A DNA stretch of 64,000 nt, taken from Hygrophila difformis (Eukaryota; Streptophyta; Magnoliopsida; Lamiales; Acanthaceae). A program made the position numbers and the translations under genes. Position 1 is the first letter of the stretch. Each line of letters begins with the position of its first letter. The DNA lies in assembly GCA_030278955.1 (NCBI GenBank), contig JAOANR010000010.1, positions 25,388,444 to 25,452,443 on the forward strand. The letters run 5' to 3'. A model generated the notes under the pieces. It did not search any database. It saw only the letters and a program-made list of their open reading frames with translations, and was not told the DNA's origin. Shown piece after piece: positions 33,742 to 45,557 of this stretch.

Positions 33742-33836
33742 AGCAATACATGAGTTGGTATTGGTTTCTTGGTGTGTGGAATATTTTCCAATAAAACCCG
33801 TAGTGTATGGTCCAAGTAATAAACTGGTGAAACCGG

Positions 33837-33844
33837 GTCGAATC
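33837..33844. repeat. Target site duplication GTCGAATC, left copy
   Basis: Eight-base duplication, identical at 38270-38277, diagnostic of hAT insertion. Confidence 0.95.
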
Positions 33845-36800
33845 TAGGGATGTCGAATTTACCCAACGTGTACCCGAGAATCGGGTACGGGTAGGATGGT
33901 CATTTTCGGGTAAGGGGTAGGATATTACCCGTAACCAAAATAAACACTATAGGATACGGGTAGGGTACGAATTTCATAAATTATCCGATTACCCGATTAT
34001 ATATATGTATATTATTTAGTTATACTCCCTGTCTGGATGTCTCTTCGATTTCTCCCTTTTCCCCAATATTGATTGTCTTCAATTCCAATTCCGGCTACCT
34101 GCAGAAACTTCGATTCTTTCATCATCAAACAATAATCCTAGGGCAAATGGACCACCGCAGACATTTCAAGCAAACTCATCTCTCATGGTCTCGCCTCCAC
34201 TTCCTTCGTACCTTCACCAATTGCTGCCACAACCCACAACAGGTAATTTTATCAGCCCTTTCTCTTCCTTAATCTCCTCTTTTATCAGGTAATTGTTTAC
34301 CCCTTTCTTCTTCACCACAATAATTCGATTGAATGAACCTCATGAAATTTGTGGTGGTCCTCTCGCTCCACTGCCGGACCCCTCTCAGATAACATAGTTT
34401 GAACTATAATTATTCATTTTAAAATTTCTATTTTCTTTTTTAAGATTGGAATTGGAAATTTGTGATGATTTTGGTCTGTTGGTTTCCAGAATTTGGGAAA
34501 CGAAAGTTAATCGACTGTCTATCAATCTATCTAGTCATATATGTATTTATTTATGTATATCTTGGTGTTGTTTGGAATCCTGCTAACAATTGCTGGCTCA
34601 TTTGTCAAACTGTGCACTGCGCGTGTTTGTGTGTGTGTGTTTTTATTTTGTTTGGACTTCAGAGCTTAGATGTGTAAAATTAATGTGTATTTGTATGAAG
34701 ATAAATAGAGGTTACTGTATGATTATGTTATTTTTCCATGTACTTAGTATGTTGATTTTGGCATTATATATGGAAAAAGTACTGAATTTTATGATTAAGA
34801 AGAATCTTCTGATAGAAATATGGAGATTGTAATGTGTTGAAGCTTTATGTATCTATGTAATTATAGTACATAAGTGGTGCCCTCAAGGTATACACATGCA
34901 CATATCTTTTTCTAAGTAAATTATGATTAAGGCAAGAGACTTGGCAAGACATGATCTGCAGAATATAATCTACTATTGCTTTGCAAGTTTAAATTTGGTA
35001 GTGGATTTGCTTTTCAAGTATATAGCAATATCTAGATTCACCTAATTGTGAGATAGTATTGACAATGCACACACGCGTTTTTAATTTAATTTTTGTAATA
35101 CAGTTACTTAATTCTCTTAATTTTCTATATTAATATCTCAAACATTTTCACTGTTTAGTCTTTATTAGATGAATACGCCATCTTCAATGCCTTCACAGCA
35201 ATCTGATTATCATGGTTCTGAACATGATGAAATTAATATGATGGATACCAGCACATATCCTAAATCTCAAGATATCCATCCTCCAACAAATGAATCAATG
35301 CCAACTATAGAAGCTAAAAATACCATGGATCTTAGTGAAGCAGATGATGTTCAATCTCTCAAGCGAAAACTAGTATATGAGGTTTGGAATCATTTAAAAA
35401 ACAAAAAAAAAATTGATGGATTGACAAAGCAATCTGCAATCATTGTCAGAAAAAGCTAAGTGCGAACATTAAAAATGGAACAACGCACTTGCGGGAGCAT
35501 ATAGCTAGATGTCCATTAAGAAAGGTGGCTGATATAAGACAATGTTTGTTGACTGCCAGCAAGAACAAGGATGACACAACACAATTAAAAAACCATTCTT
35601 TTGATCCTGAACTAGCCGAACTTCATCTTGCTTATATGATTGTTCTACATGAGTACCCACTTTGGATGGTTGAACATAAATGGTTTAGGGTATTCATGAA
35701 TACTTGTCAACCTTTCTTCAAGCTAATCTCAAGAAACACACTTCTTAGTGATATTATGAAGATTTTTGCTGAGGAGAAGAGCAAAGTCATGAGTATGTTG
35801 GAGGGCTACAAGAGTCGAATTGCAATCACTACTGACATGTGGAATTCAAGTAATTAAAAGAAGGGGTACATGGCTATAACTTCACATTTTATTGATAACA
35901 CTTGGACTTTATGTAGCAGAATTGTGAGGTAATTCTAGGTTTCTAAATTATTTTTGTAAAGTGTAAAAAAAGTAAACTTTTTTATTCTAAACTCCAAATG
36001 GAAGGTTTGCATATGTTCCTTGTCCACACACTGCTGAAGTGATTACAGATATCTTATTTAAGTGCTTGCTGGATTGGAATATAGATAGTAAGTTGTCTAC
36101 ATTGACATTAGACAATTGTAGCACTAATGATTCTGTTGTTTCTATGTTGATAATGATGATTGATAAGTTTTCTCTTGACTCGCTGTTATTGGGTGGAGAG
36201 ATTTTACACATGAGATGTGTAGCTCACTTATTGAACTTGATAGTTAAAGATGATATTGATGCAATTGTAAGTAGTATCGAAAGGATTCAGGATACTGTAT
36301 ACTACTGGACAGCAACCCCAAAAGGGTTTGAAAAATTTGAAGAAACAGCACGCCAGTTGCAAATTCGAGGTAAGAAAAAGCTTACTCACGATGTTAAAAC
36401 TAGGTGGAATTCTATTTATCACATGCTTAATTCTGTTTTGCCATATAAAGCTGTATTCACTCGTTTGAAACAACGGGATCCAGCTTATAAGGCTTTGCCC
36501 ACTGATGATGATTGGGTGCTTGCTAGTGAGGTTTGTGAGAAGCTTGATCTGTTTTATGAGTTGACTAATATGTTTTCTGGTACGAGATACGCCAATGCAA
36601 ATAAGGTGTTCATGTATATTTGTGAGATAAGGCTTATAATGAATTGTTGGCTTGATTTTGGACACATTGAGGTGAAGACAATGGCAAGAAAAATGATTGA
36701 AAAGTATAACAAATATTGGGAAGAGATCCATGAAGTGTTCTCAATTTCTATTATTTTGGATCCTAGATTCAAGTTTAAGATCATTGATTTCTATTTTGAT

Positions 36801-38269
36801 AAATTTTATGGAGAAAATGCCAAAGATAAGAAGGAGAAGGTGCGACAGATTATGAATAAACTTGAAAAAACTTACAAGACTTCTTCTGAAAATTCCCATT
36901 CTAGTAAGTCTGCTAGTAGGACCACATCCTCATCATCTCATACTCCAGCTGCTGTAGAATTTGAGTCACGGAATCTGTTGGGAATTATTCACCATTTTGA
37001 AGCATATTTATCTGAAGTTCAGAGTGATGCACATGATAAATCTGAGTTTGAAAGCTATTTAGAGGAGAAATTGTTGCCTATTCATGATGATTTCGATATA
37101 CTGACTTGGTGGAAGACATAAGGAACTAAATATCCTACCTTGCGTCAAATTGTAAGAGAAATTTTTGCGATTCTAGTTTCTACAGTTGCTTCAGAGGCTG
37201 CTTTTAGCACTAGTGGTAGAATTGTGACCAAGCACCGAAGTAGACTTGCTCCAGAAACATTGGTACCATTAATGTGTGCCCAAGATTGGCTATGGGAAAA
37301 ACATGATGGTTTGATTTTTATTTTGTATATGTTATAGTATTTTATTTACTTTATTTGATAAATTAACATACTAACAAGCTTATTTATGTTTTAGATACTA
37401 CGTCATCCACTACACCACGATCTAGAGTTGCCAATGGAGTTTCAGCTTATTCAAGTGATAAAGATGAAAATGTAAGTGATTATTATTTGAGAAAAAATTA
37501 ATGAAAGTAAATTGATTTTTAAATATTAATTGCTTAATATTTATATATGTGTATATAGTTTGAGATTGAATCTGTTACAGGCTTATCTCAATCCAACTGT
37601 TGAAGCCTCAAAGGATTTCTGTCCAATTGCATTGCTATGCTATTTCCCCCTTGTTCCTACTGCTGAAGCCTCAAAGATTTCTGTCTAATTGACTATTATG
37701 CTATTTCCCTGATTTTTACAATTACTTTGTTGGACAAAAAATCTTAATGTTGCGAATACTTCTTGGTATTGAGTTAGATGGATGATTTTGGGCACATTCT
37801 ACTACTATTCACTTAAAATTTGCAATGAATTTTGAATTTTGCAAATGCGCTGCTTGAATTTGATGATTACAGAGTTCATAGAAACTATATGAGCTACTGG
37901 AATTTGATGGATATAGAGTTCGTTGGATAGAGAGCTTATGCACTGCTACTGGTTGGAACTAATTGACTGTTTAAATAATCTTAGCAGTCCAGTAAGCTTC
38001 AAGGTGTATAAGCATCTGTCTTTTTTTTCCCTTTTTTTTTTAAATTAATATTAGGGTCGGGTAGGGTTGTGTAAACGGATATCCGAATAATATTTAAAAT
38101 TGCGGGTATTCGTTTACCCGTGGATAATCCGTATACCCGATGGGTATACCCGAATCCTACCCAATGCTTGATTTCGGGTAATAGGGTAGGGTAAGGGTAG
38201 AGTAATTAGACTTCGGGTAGTGAGTGGAGGTAGTATACCCGTACCCTATCCTACCTGTTCACATCCCTA
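33845..38269 (+). mobile_element. hAT transposon, full length, inactive transposase
   Basis: 4425 bp with TAGGGATGT...ACATCCCTA terminal inverted repeats and perfect 8-bp target duplications. Both subterminal regions (about 33870-33990 and 38050-38260) are packed with ACCCG/CGGGT motifs, the usual transposase-binding repeats of this superfamily. It encodes one plus-strand BED-type transposase in several exons, broken by one frameshift and two stop codons. Confidence 0.93.
35169..37688 (+). pseudogene. hAT transposase (BED zinc finger, hAT dimerisation domain)
   Basis: The gene starts at ATG 35169. The BED finger is VWNHLKNKKKIDG then, after a one-base loss near 35420, CNHCQKK and HLREHIARC. 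The catalytic part continues to 35928 (SRIAITTDMWNSSN). Intron about 35929-36004 (GT...AG) joins to RFAYVPCPHT. The long exon runs to 37120 with LDNCSTNDSVVSML, MRCVAHLLNLIVKD, TRWNSIYHMLNS and ILDPRFKFK. The hAT dimerisation motif is at about 37140-37300 (YPTLRQIVREIFAI, STVASEAAFSTSGRIV). Short 3' exons are likely at 37395-37470 and 37581-37688. Stops at 35855-35857 and 37119-37121 both look like CAA-to-TAA changes. It belongs to the plant Ac/Tag-like group with RICESLEEPER/DAYSLEEPER-type domains. Confidence 0.85.
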
Positions 38270-38277
38270 GTCGAATC
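38270..38277. repeat. Target site duplication GTCGAATC, right copy
   Basis: Matches 33837-33844. Confidence 0.95.
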
Positions 38278-39060
38278 CACAGGGAATAGGAAATTGTCAA
38301 TAATTTATCGAATAAAATTAAAGTACATGAATATTTGGTTTATCTAAAATCCTAATTGCAATTAACTAAAATAAAGATATTAAAATTTCCAACACAACGA
38401 ATTAAGAGAGAGAATTAATTAATATGCTAGATGATGAATGAGAATCCCTAGATCTTTCAATTGTTGACAAACTTGCAATTTACATATAAAAATCCATTTT
38501 TTAATCAATTTAATGCCTACTGAGAATAATCACAATTTATAAACCTTTCGGTATTAAACATATGCAACTTCTAAGGCTAGTGATTATCCTAAGTTTGGTT
38601 ATAACCAATTTTGCACTTTCTCAAGCCATAAATTATTAGAGTTAATCTGTTCAATTATATTTGTTTTATTTTTCAATCACCTAAACAATATAAAACCCTA
38701 GTTCAGATCTCCTTTTGGTCTCACCAAACACACATAAGAATTGAACAAATTAACATTAGATTAACGATATTCATATGAACAAAAGCAAATGTCAACAACG
38801 TCAAAATCTAGGTCTCCCCAAAATTGGGTTTAGCCTAATATGATATCACAAGAACTCAAAATAATGATAAAAGGAAACATAGTCTGGTGAAACATCTGGT
38901 GAAGAAACACCACTGTAGTATTCTTTTCAGATCTTTAATGGATTCCCTTCTTCTCCTCTTCTCTCTTGCCCGGATGATGGATGAAGACGACGTGAGTAAT
39001 GGTGGATGATTTTCTGGGAATGAATGAATGGCGGAACCCTCAATACGTATGAAAACGTGC

Positions 39061-39068
39061 TATTTATA
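39061..39068 (-). promoter_or_regulatory. TATA box in the solo LTR
   Basis: The minus strand reads TATAAATA, followed leftwards by a short leader. It could still start transcription into the CACTA remnant. Confidence 0.5.
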
Positions 39069-39470
39069 CTCCGGGACGCGAAAACCTCGAAACAACAACA
39101 GATGGGCCGGCTGCCCTGAGGCGCGCGCTGCTCGTGCGCTATTACTCCGCACCGCGCCAACTGCCCGCGGTGGTTCTTCGTCGTTGCGCAAGTCATGCGT
39201 TCGACTCCTCATGCGGACCTTTTCAGCATTCACTTCTCTTTTAAGATTTGTGGAACTCCAATGACTTCTTCTAGGTCCTTTTGTCCTTTGGTTTGCTAAA
39301 AATACCTAAAATCATGCAATCTCAGCACAAAATATATTAAAATGCATAGAATCATGAAATGAGATCACAATTTAACATTTATACTCAAAATCATTGTTTC
39401 TAGCAAATAATGCCAATATTCTCACCAATTAAACCATTAGCTTATCAATGAAACACAAGAAAATGTCACA

Positions 39471-39700
39471 CTTTGTGCAATATATCAATTCTTTATACCG
39501 TGGTCTATACAAAACCTGCATTGCTCTAGCACTGCATCATCGCGCCAGTAAATCATGCAACCGTTCTCACAACAGTCAATTTTCTGTACAGGTAACCCCA
39601 ACCCCTCAAGAAGTTTCTTCGCCTCATAGAAATTTTTAACCATAGAATTCTTCTCGCTGAGTGCGGTCATGATACCATAAAATTCTTGTAGTATATTGGA
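39471..39700 (-). pseudogene. CACTA transposase, N-terminal piece
   Basis: Minus-strand frame of 61 codons (39485-39670) with YEAKKLLEGLGLPVQKIDCC and ENGCMIYWRDDAVLEQCRFC, the segment that precedes Transposase_21. A frame change lies between CRFC and the following PRYK. TSD copy CTTT at 39471-39474. To the right of about 39700 no more of the gene is recognisable. Confidence 0.75.
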
Positions 39701-40184
39701 TTATGTGATACAAAGAAGTGATTCATTTTGATTGGGATAAGGGAAATATAACATATAAACATTAATTAATTTAAATTTGTGTTGTTTTTGAATAACATAT
39801 TTAAAGTAATTTCAATATAATAAACTATTTAATTTTTTTAACAGTGTAAAATTCAAATAATTTCAAAAACTTCTCCCATTTATACAAAGATATTAGAATC
39901 AATAATATAAATTAGAGTTGCGTTATAGAAATAGTAATAGCTTAGTATATGTATATATATGTGACCCGTGTAATATGATATTAATATGAAATATATCCTT
40001 ATAAATATATAAAGTAGTAACAATCTATACACACACAGTTTCCCTCCCATTTTCTCACCCCTCACAAAATAATATTTTAATATTTTCTCTTTCTCCCACT
40101 TCACCATAAATATTTTATTTAAATAAATGAAAATGACGTGGAAACAGGCCCAACCAATGCCATTCTCACTTCCTTCTCCACGCC
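39701..40184. other. AT-rich intergenic stretch and upstream region
   Basis: No gene or clear repeat is seen. The right part is the upstream region of the gene at 40537, with a CCAAT box at 40154-40158. Confidence 0.5.
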
Positions 40185-40192
40185 TATATATA
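40185..40192 (+). promoter_or_regulatory. TATA box of the gene at 40537
   Basis: TATATATA, with CCAAT about 30 bp upstream and a pyrimidine-rich candidate start region near 40215-40230. A well-formed plant core promoter. Confidence 0.65.
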
Positions 40193-40536
40193 CTTCCCAC
40201 AAAGCAACCATTTATGCGCTCTTTCGCTCGGTTTCCGGCATAAACTAATCGAGGTTCCATTTCTTTGAATTGTTTATTTGTAACCATTTCCTCTTGCATC
40301 TGTTCTCGGATTCATTTGCTTCACAATGCTCTAATTCTTTGTATTCTCATTCGTTCTAAACTATTTGTTCATTCTTCATTTTTGCAGGAATCGCCATTGG
40401 TTAGTGATATATTTTCCAATATCTAGTAAGTTTCATATTATGTAATGAAGATGTGAAGTGGATTGTTATTTTAAAATTATTTTTGTCTGTGTAAACTTCC
40501 TACTTTGTTTCCCAGTTATTATTATTCAAGTATTCC

Positions 40537-41025
40537 ATGGCTCCTGATTATGAGAATTGGCGGTCTGAACTCAAGCAATATACTACTGTTTTCTTCCCAA
40601 AGGGTGCAAAAGCTGTTGAATTCAAACAATTTCTCTTGAGTATTCGCAATGATCGTGGGCTGACTTGGGCGACATCTGACCTAGAAGTTCTTGATGCGGC
40701 ATTGTACTTCTTGAAACGTGTTGACTCGGAGGTATATGCGTATCTGGCTGCGAGTGAGTTGTCCTTCGAGATGAAAGGAGTCCTTAATCGGATGAAAATG
40801 ATAACGAACCGATGGACTGAGGCGTCTTCTGTTGATTCTACCATGCTCCCCGTTCCCACTTCCATTTTTGAATCTATTGTAACTCATATAGAGGTGTTGC
40901 GCAGCTACGTGTATGATTCTTATTTTCGACAAGCAACACCTCTGTTATCTGAGTTTGAAATGATTTGGTTCGATACAATCCGGAACAGGCTCATCTTCTT
41001 ATCAAATAAATATGGAGATGTATAA
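40537..41025 (+). CDS. Unrecognised protein of 162 residues
   Basis: ATG at 40537 with G at +4. The protein is soluble-looking and helix-rich (WRSELKQYTTVFFPKGAKAV, LTWATSDLEVLDAALYFLK, SIFESIVTHIEVLRSYVYDS), without a signal peptide, membrane segment or motif I can name. Upstream features support a real gene: CCAAT and TATA boxes, and two likely 5'-UTR introns (about 40254-40387 ending TTTTTGCAG, and 40426-40515, GTAAGT...CCCAG). Codon use looks normal and no transposase or retroelement similarity is seen. It may extend into further exons, since 41159-41200 has an acceptor-like CATACAG followed by open sequence. It could be a host gene, a decayed family member, or a fragment captured by the nearby Helitron-type DNA. 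Confidence 0.55.
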   Translation: MAPDYENWRSELKQYTTVFFPKGAKAVEFKQFLLSIRNDRGLTWATSDLEVLDAALYFLKRVDSEVYAYLAASELSFEMKGVLNRMKMITNRWTEASSVDSTMLPVPTSIFESIVTHIEVLRSYVYDSYFRQATPLLSEFEMIWFDTIRNRLIFLSNKYGDV

Positions 41026-44000
41026 CCAATACCAAATCAGTTGGCTCAATCGAATATTCAATATCTTTTTGTACTCAGTGATCGTGGCATATTATATTAC
41101 TATATAATATTGTTTGTTATTTTTTTCCTAATATATAGATGATTAATGAAATTGGACATACAGGATGTGACTCTTAAAAGTGACGAGTTTCGCCAAACAA
41201 ACATTACGCAAATTTATAATCAAGTGTTTAAGGATCTTATTTTTATTCATTACATACATTTGAATGTTTGAAGTGTAGAATCCGACTTCAACCTCCCTCC
41301 TCTACATGTGCATCGATTTTTTTTTTTTTTTGTGATAATAATCTATGAATTTGATAAAATATAAAATATATGTAAATTAACATAAGACTTGGTCAGTTCA
41401 TTAGAATCCCCACATTATAAACAATGAATTTTAACCAGAAATATTTTTTCAAATTAAGAAAATAGTCGAAAATCTTAATTTTTCTTTATGATTGATTTCC
41501 CTCGAAAATTCAAACAATTAATATGAAGGAATATTGTTTCGCTCGATGGAGTCTGATTGGATGACACATTCGGGTTATATCTCTTTTCGGTATACGTATG
41601 TCTTTAATCGAATACCTAATTGGACATTAATGTATTTATAGGTGCAATATGTCAGTATCATTCATTCTTATTAGCTGTATAACAGTATTTATTAATTGGA
41701 TGACACTTTCGACTATTTGCTTTCCCATAAAGGACAGATCATTACGTATATTGCAAACCCTAATTGAAATCTCTTATATATTGTACCATTCAGTCGTGAT
41801 TATTACATGTATTAATTATTCGGCTGCTTGCGTTCCCCATAAATGTTACGTCTAAAATAACGTGTAAAATATGTGCTTGAGCTCGAATCTATACATTGTA
41901 CAACATTTTGGATTTTTCATCTCGCTCACTCTAATTTTTTTGACCCTAAGGCAATGGAAAACATAAACCCTATAGCGATATAACACAATGTTAATTTTTT
42001 ATAATCTAATATATCTCATTTATTGACCTCCGTAGGTTTTAACTAAAATATACTTAACTGCACTCTTCTAATTATTATAGTATTTGTTTTAGAAATAAGA
42101 TTAATGTTGCTCACTATAATTGCACAATTCTAATTATTCTCATTGGTTTTGCACACCTATATTCTTAAAAACAAATAACTATATACACTTCACAAAACAA
42201 ATTTCCCGCCAGAAACTCATTGTCCACGTCGGGTTCACAAAAAATTACTCTATAGACCATAATCGGTTGTATTAAATATTATACCTATATGTAATTTATT
42301 TTTTGCTGCAAAAAGGTATCCGTCTTATGGTGTTCTCAAGACAACTTAATCATTTCAATCCAATCTTCAAACCACCAATGCCATTGATTCTTATTAAATG
42401 TGCTGTAAAGGTGTTTTTTCCCTTCTTGCTTTTTATAACTTAATTCCATGCATCAGTCGTGATTCTACCTGAAGTAATTATTCTGCTGCTTTCTTGCCCC
42501 ATAAAGGACCATTCATTACGTCTTAAATAACGTGTGAAAGATCTGCATGCGAATGACCATTCATCACTATACAACATTTCATAAAATATTTACCACTTCT
42601 TTTTATTCATTACATATATGAACTCTAAACTCAAAATCTTAAACCCTTAAACCCTATATAATGTTAATTTTTTGACCCTATCCCTAAACTCAAAATCTTA
42701 AACCCTAAACCCTAATCACTACACATTGTACAACATTTTAGATTACATGAAATATAATTTATATACCTTCGCCATAAAATCTGTGCCATTATTCCATATT
42801 TATTGTTATTAAACCCCAACTCATCACCTTAAGTCAAATACTTATATCCCGCGAAAAAAAAAAAAATATATTGACCATCATCACTCTAAACCCTAAGCTC
42901 TCATCAATACACACTATACAACATTTTATGAAATATTTACCACTTATTTTTATTCATTACATACATGACCTGTTTAACTAAAATCTTTGACACTAGAGCG
43001 CTATAACACTGTGATAAGTATATTAAAATCTAATATTAAAGTAAAACTAAAATCTAATATTAATCTCGCTCGAATTAATTTACTTATTCCTTTGTAAACC
43101 CCAACGCATCACCTTAAGTCAAATACTTATATCCCGTGAAAAAATGTAAAATATTGATCATCATCACTCTAAACCCTCATCACTACACACTATGCAACAT
43201 TTTATGAAATATTTACCACTTATTTTTATTCATTACATACATGAACTCTTAAACTATTGATGACTTATGATTATTACGTTACTAACCACAAACTGATTAT
43301 GTAAATTAACGAACGACACTCACACATGGGACAAGTACGATGATTTGTTTTAATGATCAATCACGTTCACTACGGTTCACTTTTTACCATTTTATTCCTA
43401 TAAAACCATCGGACACTCCAATTCTCTCCATAACCGTTCATCTTTATTCTAATATATTTGTAATTGCACGCCCATCATAATTCTAAGTTAAAATTTATAA
43501 ATTTTATTAATCTCTACTAACTCTAAACTCAAAATCGTAAACCCTAAACCATATAGCGCTATAATAAAGTATATTAAAATCTAATATTGGAAGTAAAGCT
43601 AAAATATCAAGGTTATAATTATTCTAATATTGGTTATATAGATAATGTTAATCTTGCTAATTCCAATATTTTTTCCCGAACGCATTCACATATAATGCAT
43701 ATACCTTCACCATAACATCTATGCTTCTTCCTTTGTAAACCTTAACGCATCGCCACTTAATATATTGTAATTTTATATTATTTTTTATTTTTTGGCGTTG
43801 CAAATTGCAGTATCGGTCCTCTATATTGTTGACTTATGATTATCATGTTACTAACCACAAACCAACTGCATAAATTTTCGAAAGACACTCACACATGGGA
43901 CAAGTACGATGATTTGTTTTAATCAATCAATCACGTTCACTATGGTTCACTTTTTACCATTTTAATCCTACAAAACCATCGGGCACTCCAATTCTCGCCA

Positions 44001-45455
44001 TAACCGCTAATCTTTATTCTAATATATATGTAGTTGGACGCTCATCATAATTCTAAGTTTGGATTTAATCTCTACTAACTGTAAACTCGAAATCTTAAAC
44101 CCTAAACCCTAATCACAACACATTGTACAATATTTTAGATTTTTAAGAATAATATTAATCTCGCTCACTCTATTTTTTTGACCCTAACGCAATGAAATAT
44201 AATTTATATACCTTCGCCATAAAATCTACGCCATTATGCCATATTTATTACTTTGTGTTTGTATCATATTTAATACATTAATTTAAGAATAAGAGTAATG
44301 TCGCTCGAATTGATTTGCTTATTCCTTTGTAAACCCTAACGCATCACCTTAAGTCAAATACGATGATTTGTTTTAAAAAATCAATCACATTCACTACGGT
44401 TCACTTTTTACCATTTTAATCCTATAAAACCATCGTGCACTCCAATTATCTCCATAACCGATAGTCTTTATTCTAATATATATGTAATTGCACGTTTATC
44501 GTAATACTAAGTTTGAATTTATAGATTTTATTAATCTCTACTAACTCTAAACTCTAAATCTTAAACCTTAAACCCTAATCACTACACATTGTACAATATT
44601 TTAGATATTTAAGAATAATATTAATCTCGCTCACTCTATTTTTATCAATTTTTCGTTTTACTCATCGGCACCTCAATTTTTTTATTTTTTTTATTTTTGT
44701 TACTATTCATTATTTCATTTTTTTTATGAATCCGATAAACGCCGTCACGTATTCTTATATCCCAGTGCCCTAAAACAATATTAATTTTTTTAAAAAAAAT
44801 ATCGTTAAACGTTATCACCATATTATTCGAGGTTAAATTTGAACTTATCAAAACTAAATCACTATATATATACACACTTATCAATTCAATTTTCCCACCA
44901 GAAACTAATATTCCACTTCGGGTTCACGAAATTACTCTATATTCCATAAACGGTTGTATTAAATATTATATCTACATGTAGTTTATTTTTTTGCTGCAAA
45001 AGGTATCCGTCTTATGGTGTTCTCGAGACAACTTAATCATTTCAATCCAATCTTCTAACCACCAATTAAAATATCTTATTAAATGTGCTGTAAAGGTGGG
45101 TTTTTTTTCTTTTTTTTTTTTTTTTCTTATTGCTTCTTATAACTTAATGCCTTGCATCAGTCATGATTATTACCTGTATTAATTATTCGGCTGCTTGCGT
45201 ATCCCATAAAGGACCATTCATTACGTCTTAAAAAACGTGTAAAAGATGTGCATGAGGACGAATTCATTTGCTTATTCACTTGTAACCCCAACGCATCGCA
45301 TATAGTGAATCGCTTATAATCCATCTAAGAAAACAAAATCGGAAATACAACCATTTAATTTATATTATGCATCGATTATCTTAAACTTTAAACAATGCTT
45401 ACATAATCAGTATATTATATTTCTGATGATGACTATTAAAATATCATCACTACTT
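41026..45455. repeat. AT-rich array of imperfect, interspersed repeats
   Basis: No gene. Several modules recur in shuffled order. One starting TGCTGCAAAAGGTATCCG is at 42304-42381, 44992-45070 and again beyond the LINE at 51953-52032. A module with CGGCTGCTTGCG and CATTACGTCTTAAATAACG is at about 41815, 42480 and 45185. A module with GGACAAGTACGATGATTTG and CACTTTTTACCATTTTAAT is at 43318-43480, 43887-44050 and 44355-44495. A module with ACGCATCACCTTAAGTCAAA is at 42822, 43100 and 44338. Telomere-like AAACCCTAAACCCTAA runs occur near 42702, 44097 and 44570. The same DNA lies on both sides of the LINE, so the LINE landed inside this block, which is probably part of, or derived from, the Helitron-type region on the right. 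Confidence 0.75.
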
Positions 45456-45471
45456 AAATTGGTACTCTATA
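45456..45471. repeat. LINE target site duplication, left copy
   Basis: AAATTGGTACTCTATA, repeated at 51468-51483 after the poly(A) run. The first three A of the right copy merge with the tail. Confidence 0.92.
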
Positions 45472-45557
45472 CATAGAATCATTAACATTTTCTTCTACAT
45501 TTTCTTCTCTCTCTAGAAAGTTTCTCTCGAGCGAGCTTTCTCTCCAGCCCTCACTGC

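Larger units (their letters stand above)
33742..39470 (-). mobile_element. Solo LTR (about 1.3 kb) carrying an hAT element
   Basis: TG...CA bounded sequence of about 1296 bp once the hAT at 33845-38269 and one of its 8-bp duplications are taken out. There is no internal retrotransposon sequence, so it is a solo LTR formed by recombination. The minus-strand reading starts TGTGACATTTTC and ends ATTGCTCA. A minus-strand TATAAATA is at 39061-39068, about 400 bp from the 5' end. Around 39100-39190 it is GC-rich. Its parent family was not recognised. Confidence 0.65.
18108..39700 (-). mobile_element. CACTA (En/Spm) transposase region, degraded and nested
   Basis: Minus-strand remains of a CACTA transposase gene. 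The order from right to left is: N-terminal piece (39475-39670), Transposase_21 (32776-33737), DUF4218, DUF4216, then a second partial set made by tandem duplication. Removing the solo LTR at 33742-39470 and the chromovirus at 18659-29925 makes it continuous. No CACTA terminal inverted repeat or 3-bp target duplication was recognised at either end, so the limits are those of the recognisable coding sequence. Confidence 0.8.

Noticed and set aside
39880..40299. 139-codon minus-strand ORF
   Set aside because: Tyr/Ile-rich AT-driven frame running over the promoter of the plus-strand gene; no domain.
42650..44600. Telomere or interstitial telomere array
   Set aside because: AAACCCTAA occurs only as short isolated runs of one to two units, not an array.
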